DNA of 64,000 nucleotides from Rhodospirillales bacterium (GTDB lineage: Bacteria; Pseudomonadota; Alphaproteobacteria; ATCC43930; CGMCC-115725), in contig JAQGIC010000136.1 of NCBI GenBank assembly GCA_028288725.1, positions 28,086-92,085 of the forward strand. Direction: 5' to 3'. Below are positions 61,061 through 64,000 of the stretch, piece by piece; the stretch's first letter is position 1; every line of letters begins with the position of its first letter. Position numbers and translations under genes: made by a program. The notes below the pieces were generated by a model, which made no database searches, had not been told where the DNA came from, and saw only the letters and a program-made list of their open reading frames with translations.

Positions 61061-61776
61061 CCCGACCGGTCCGACGCCAGGAACGCGACCGCGTTGGCGA
61101 TCTCTTCCGGGTGGGCCGGGCGACCGAAGGCCATGGGTTTGTAGAACTCCTGCCAGCGCGTCTCGTCGCCGAACTCGCGCACCGCGCGGGCGCGCAGCAG
61201 CATCTCGATGCGGCCGGTCGCGACCGGACCCGGGTTGATGCCGACGACGCGCATGCCGTCGGCCTTGGCCTGCTTGCCCAGCGCCTTGGTGAAGGCCATC
61301 AGCGCCGCATTGCCGGCGACGCCGGCGATATAATTCGGATCGAAGCTTTCACCGGCCGACCCGATGACATTGACCACGATGCCCCGGCGTTGTTTCAGGA
61401 TCGCATAGAGCGCGCGGGTCAGGCTGATGAAGCCGAAGATCTTCAGATCCCAGGCGGCGCGCCAGGTGTCGTTGTCGACGCTCAGCAGATTGCCGGGCGG
61501 GATCGCGCCGGCATTGTTGACCAGGATGTCGAGCGCGCCGGCCTCGGCCGCGACCCGTTCCACCTCGGCCTGGGACGCGAGGTCGGCCGCGATGGTCTGG
61601 ACCGAGACCTGCCGGCGAGTGCGGACGGCATCGGCGGCGGCGGCCAGATTGGCCGGATCGCGCGCGACCAGGACCAGATCGCAGCCTTCCTCGGCCAAGA
61701 GCAGGGCCGTGGCCCGGCCGATGCCCTTGGACGCGCCGGTGATCAACACGCGCTTGCCGGATAGATGCAGGTCCAT
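61015..61776 (-). CDS. SDR-family oxidoreductase
   Basis: 253 residues from the ATG at 61774-61776. TGASKGIGRA (13-22), NNAGA (~88), VIGSAGE with catalytic Ser; the position normally YxxxK reads NYIAGVAGNAAL, so the usual Tyr-x-x-x-Lys is not in standard form (Asn-Tyr-Ile-Ala-Gly). C-terminal SGYTTGTILTIDGAPG. This atypical catalytic site occurs in a subgroup of SDRs of unknown substrate. Between UxuA and the GNAT pseudogene; probably a sugar-acid or alcohol dehydrogenase. Confidence 0.8.
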   Translation of the reverse strand: MDLHLSGKRVLITGASKGIGRATALLLAEEGCDLVLVARDPANLAAAADAVRTRRQVSVQTIAADLASQAEVERVAAEAGALDILVNNAGAIPPGNLLSVDNDTWRAAWDLKIFGFISLTRALYAILKQRRGIVVNVIGSAGESFDPNYIAGVAGNAALMAFTKALGKQAKADGMRVVGINPGPVATGRIEMLLRARAVREFGDETRWQEFYKPMAFGRPAHPEEIANAVAFLASDRSGYTTGTILTIDGAPG

Positions 61777-61872
61777 GATGGTCTCCGATCGCCGGGGCTC
61801 GCCCGTGCCCGCGGCTGCTGCCTGGACGGCAGCGCCGAAGCGCGCCGCAGCCCAGGCTACCCGCAAGCGTCG

Positions 61873-63060
61873 CTAGACCGGAAGCTTCTTCATGGCCGCG
61901 ACCGCGGTCATAACGCCGCGGATTTCGGCCAGGCCTTTCAGGCGGCCGACCAGCGGATAGCCCGGATGGGTTTTGCGGCCGTCGTCGTCCAGCAGCTCAT
62001 GGCCGTGGTCCGGGCGGAACGGAATGCGCCAATGGGTATTCTTGCCGTCCTGACGGCGCTTCTGTTCCTCCAGCAGCAGGGTCACGACCGCGACCATGTC
62101 GACGTCGCCGCCCAGATGGTCCGCCTCCATGAACGATCCGTCCGGCTCCTTCGCCACATTGCGCAGATGGGCGAAATGGATGCGGTCGGCGAAGCGGCGG
62201 GCAATCTTGGGCAGATCGTTCGAGGGACCGGCGCCCAGCGAGCCGGTGCAGAGCGTCAGGCCATTGGCGATGGAGGGGACCGCGGCCAGAATGAAACCGA
62301 TATCCTCCTCGGTCGAGACGATGCGCGGCAGGCCGAAGATCGGCCGCGGCGGATCGTCCGGATGGACGCCCATGCGGACGCCGACTTCCTCGGCCGTCGG
62401 GATCACTTCCTTGAGGAACCGGGCGAAGTTGGCCCGCAGGTCGGCGACGGTGACGTCGCCATAGGTCTCCAGCACGCGCTTCAGGCCGGGTACGTCATAG
62501 CGATCATAGGCGCCGGGCAGGCCCGACATGATGCAGGCGAGCAGCTTGTCCTTGTCGGCTTCGGACGCCGCCTCGAACCAGGCGCGCGCCTTGGCGAGCA
62601 CGTCCGGCGAATGCTCGGCCTCAGCACCCGGCCGCTCCAGCATGTAGCAGTCGAACGCCGCATATTCGAACGCGTTGAAGCGCAAGGCCGTGCCGCCGGT
62701 CGCCAGCGGATAGGCCAGCTGCGTGCGGGTCCAATCCAGGATCGGCATGAAATTATAGCAGACCGTCCGCACGTCGCAGGCGGCGAGGTTGCGCAGCGTC
62801 TGGCGGTAATTCTCGAACAGCGGGGCGAGATCGCCCGCGCCCAGCTTGATCGGTTCGGCGACCGGCACGCTTTCGACCACGCTCCAGCGCAGGCCCGCGG
62901 CCTCGATCATGTCCTTGCGCTTTTGGATCTCGTCCAGGCTCCACACCACGCCATAGGGGATGTGGTGCAGCGCCGTCACGATGCCCGTGGCCCCGGTCTG
63001 GCGGATCTGGGAGAGGGTGATCGCGTCCTCGGGACCGAACCACCGCCATGTCTGTTCCAA
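61873..63060 (-). CDS. uxuA: Mannonate dehydratase UxuA
   Basis: 395 residues, matching UxuA. Begins MEQTWRWFGPEDAITLSQIR, with VCYNFMPILDWTRT, MGVHPDDPP, FCTG-equivalent TLCTGSLGAG, IHFAHLRNV and the C-terminal PFRPDHGHELLDDDGRKTHP segment, all diagnostic. It dehydrates D-mannonate to 2-keto-3-deoxy-D-gluconate in hexuronate catabolism. 12 bp after the GntR gene, which probably controls it. Confidence 0.96.
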   Translation of the reverse strand: MEQTWRWFGPEDAITLSQIRQTGATGIVTALHHIPYGVVWSLDEIQKRKDMIEAAGLRWSVVESVPVAEPIKLGAGDLAPLFENYRQTLRNLAACDVRTVCYNFMPILDWTRTQLAYPLATGGTALRFNAFEYAAFDCYMLERPGAEAEHSPDVLAKARAWFEAASEADKDKLLACIMSGLPGAYDRYDVPGLKRVLETYGDVTVADLRANFARFLKEVIPTAEEVGVRMGVHPDDPPRPIFGLPRIVSTEEDIGFILAAVPSIANGLTLCTGSLGAGPSNDLPKIARRFADRIHFAHLRNVAKEPDGSFMEADHLGGDVDMVAVVTLLLEEQKRRQDGKNTHWRIPFRPDHGHELLDDDGRKTHPGYPLVGRLKGLAEIRGVMTAVAAMKKLPV

Positions 63061-63072
63061 GCCTAAAACTCC

Positions 63073-63789
63073 TTAAGATGGGTCTGGCGCCGGTGCTCGG
63101 ATCATCGGCGCCTCGGAAATGCTGTCCAGCCGCAACAGGCTGATCGTGGAAAAGACCTCGCGCAGATGGCCGCGCATCGCGGACTCGGCACCGTCGGCGT
63201 CCTGGTCGGTCACCGCGGCCAGAATGGCGCGATGCTGCTCGATCAGATGCGGCATATGGCCGTCGAGCGGCAGGCTCAGCCGGCGAACCCGGTCCATATG
63301 GACCTTGCTGCGGTGGATCAGGCGCCAGACGTCGGGCCAGCCGGCGATGGCGCAGAAATTCTCGTGCAGCGCTTCGTCCAGCATATGGAACTGCTCCGCG
63401 TCATCCTCGGCCGCCGCCTGCTCCTGGCGCTGCAGCAGCGAGCGCAGGCCCGACAGGGCGCGTTTGTCGGCGCGGGCCGCGACCCGGCGGATGATGCCGC
63501 ATTCCAGGCGCTCGCGCACGAACTGCGCCTCTTCCAGCTGGGTCAGGCTGATCTGGGTGACGAAGCTGCCGGACTGCGGATATATGGCGACCAGACCATC
63601 CTGGGCCAGGCGCAGCAACGCCTCGCGCAGCGGCGTGCGCCCGACGACCAGACGCAGGGTCAGCTCCGGTTCCGACAGGCGCGTGCCGGGCGGCATCTCG
63701 CCACGCACGATCATCGCGCGCAGCGTGTCATACGCCTGCTCGGACAAGGTCGTGCGGGATCGGGAGAGGGCGGCCATGGCGAGAGACAT
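63073..63789 (-). CDS. GntR-family transcriptional regulator (FCD), uronate-type
   Basis: 238 residues. Winged helix: LSEPELTLRLVVGRTPLREALLRL, wing AIYPQSGSFVTQI. FCD domain with ligand positions (MLDEALHENFC, LIEQHRAILAAV). Precedes uxuA on the same strand. A palindrome ACTAATATATCAGT directly abuts the start codon (63790-63803), implying autoregulation; start may instead be the ATG at 63775-63777. Confidence 0.9.
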   Translation of the reverse strand: MSLAMAALSRSRTTLSEQAYDTLRAMIVRGEMPPGTRLSEPELTLRLVVGRTPLREALLRLAQDGLVAIYPQSGSFVTQISLTQLEEAQFVRERLECGIIRRVAARADKRALSGLRSLLQRQEQAAAEDDAEQFHMLDEALHENFCAIAGWPDVWRLIHRSKVHMDRVRRLSLPLDGHMPHLIEQHRAILAAVTDQDADGAESAMRGHLREVFSTISLLRLDSISEAPMIRAPAPDPS

Positions 63790-63803
63790 ACTAATATATC
63801 AGT
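63790..63803. promoter_or_regulatory. Palindrome ACTAATATATCAGT next to the GntR start
   Basis: 14-bp palindrome with 12 matching positions centred on ATATAT. It lies immediately upstream of the ATG at 63787-63789, where a ribosome site would be, in an AT-rich patch. ACTNATATATNAGT-like sites fit FCD GntR regulators. Occupancy would block initiation on a leaderless or short-leader transcript. Confidence 0.6.
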
Positions 63804-63874
63804 CGCCACGGAGGAAGGGCTAAGACAACAAATATCGTCATCCGCCTGTCCGGGCGTGACGGAGAGTTGGGGTC

Positions 63875-64000
63875 CTACTGCCCCAGCTCGTCCTGCTGGT
63901 AGATCCGGATGATCTCCTCGAAGCTCGCATCGGCCTTGAAGCCCAGGGCCAGCGCCCGCTTCGGATCGAAGTTGCGCGACCAGCCGTCGACGATCGCGCG
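63875..64000 (-). CDS. C-terminal end of a NAD-dependent epimerase/dehydrogenase, DenD-like (partial)
   Basis: Forty-one codons to TAG at 63875-63877, running off the window edge. Reads AIVDGWSRNFDPKRALALGF, then KADASFEEIIRIYQQDELG. This ending (GW...FD..RA..LGF.AD.sf..II) is typical of D-erythronate dehydrogenase DenD and related extended SDRs. Same strand as the GntR-uxuA-SDR genes, so probably part of that sugar-acid cluster. Confidence 0.75.
   Translation of the reverse strand, partial: RAIVDGWSRNFDPKRALALGFKADASFEEIIRIYQQDELGQ

Overview
The window is GC-rich, gene-dense DNA from what looks like an alphaproteobacterium. The evidence is an SmoEFGK-type polyol importer with a SorC-family regulator, many FCD-type GntR regulators of sugar-acid genes, a CcmF/CcmH/CcmI heme-lyase block, and GAGC...GATCCG-type palindromic intergenic repeats. 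The genus cannot be named from sequence alone. I see no rRNA, tRNA, CRISPR array, transposase or phage gene. Gene order and coding style are chromosome-like.

Layout. (1) 1-6644, minus strand: polyol (sorbitol/mannitol type) uptake operon with a PfkB kinase cut by the window edge, ATPase, two permeases and binding protein, then a small DnaB-N-terminal-domain protein and a SorC regulator; a 37-bp operator/promoter block is present twice. (2) 6906-11247, plus: enolase-superfamily dehydratase, gluconate-5-dehydrogenase-like SDR, MFS transporter, GntR regulator (sugar-acid catabolism). (3) 11310-24728: two divergent operons around a GntR regulator and a tandem CTGTCGACAG operator. On the minus strand lie a class II aldolase, a peptide-type ABC importer, a GhrA-like reductase and a class III transaminase. 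On the plus strand lie the regulator, an HDAC/acetylpolyamine-amidohydrolase homologue, an M20 deacylase, an FAD oxidoreductase and a ferredoxin. This reads as a regulon for importing and dismantling an acylated amine or peptide-like compound.

(4) 24841-38662, minus strand, is the most unusual part: seven tightly coupled genes that together could carry electrons from cytoplasmic NAD(P)H to the outside of the outer membrane. In transcription order they encode a five-heme c554-like periplasmic cytochrome; a fusion of flavin/NAD(P) oxidoreductase, two cyclic-nucleotide-binding domains and four [4Fe-4S] clusters; a diheme cytochrome b-type membrane protein; an FHA-transmembrane-decaheme fusion; a secreted double GlcG/HbpS-like heme-binding protein; an outer-membrane beta-barrel; and a decaheme cytochrome with a C-terminal LVIVD propeller. 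The parts resemble porin-cytochrome conduits but the combination does not match Mtr, Pio or Pcc as I know them. A ccmF-ccmH-ccmI set without ccmG lies 6 kb away (44554-48580), like the NrfEFG dedicated heme lyase, and may mature these cytochromes.

(5) 39562-44531, plus: patatin-like lipase, two tandem acetoacetate-decarboxylase paralogues (the first lacks the Schiff-base lysine), and an MscS channel with a cyclic-nucleotide-binding domain. (6) 48943-49491: CcdAB toxin-antitoxin pair. (7) 49606-51980: groESL with a palindromic repeat inserted between the two genes. (8) 52291-56708, minus: DoxX, gamma-resorcylate-decarboxylase-like amidohydrolase, MarR, GST, ABM-domain protein, RidA. (9) 56809-64000: sugar-acid genes (DapA-family aldolase, IlvD/Edd dehydratase, SDR, UxuA, two GntR regulators, end of a DenD-like dehydrogenase) and a frameshifted GNAT acetyltransferase.

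A family of ~70-115-bp two-hairpin repeats occupies seven intergenic sites, often forming the stop codons of flanking genes and probably acting as bidirectional terminators.
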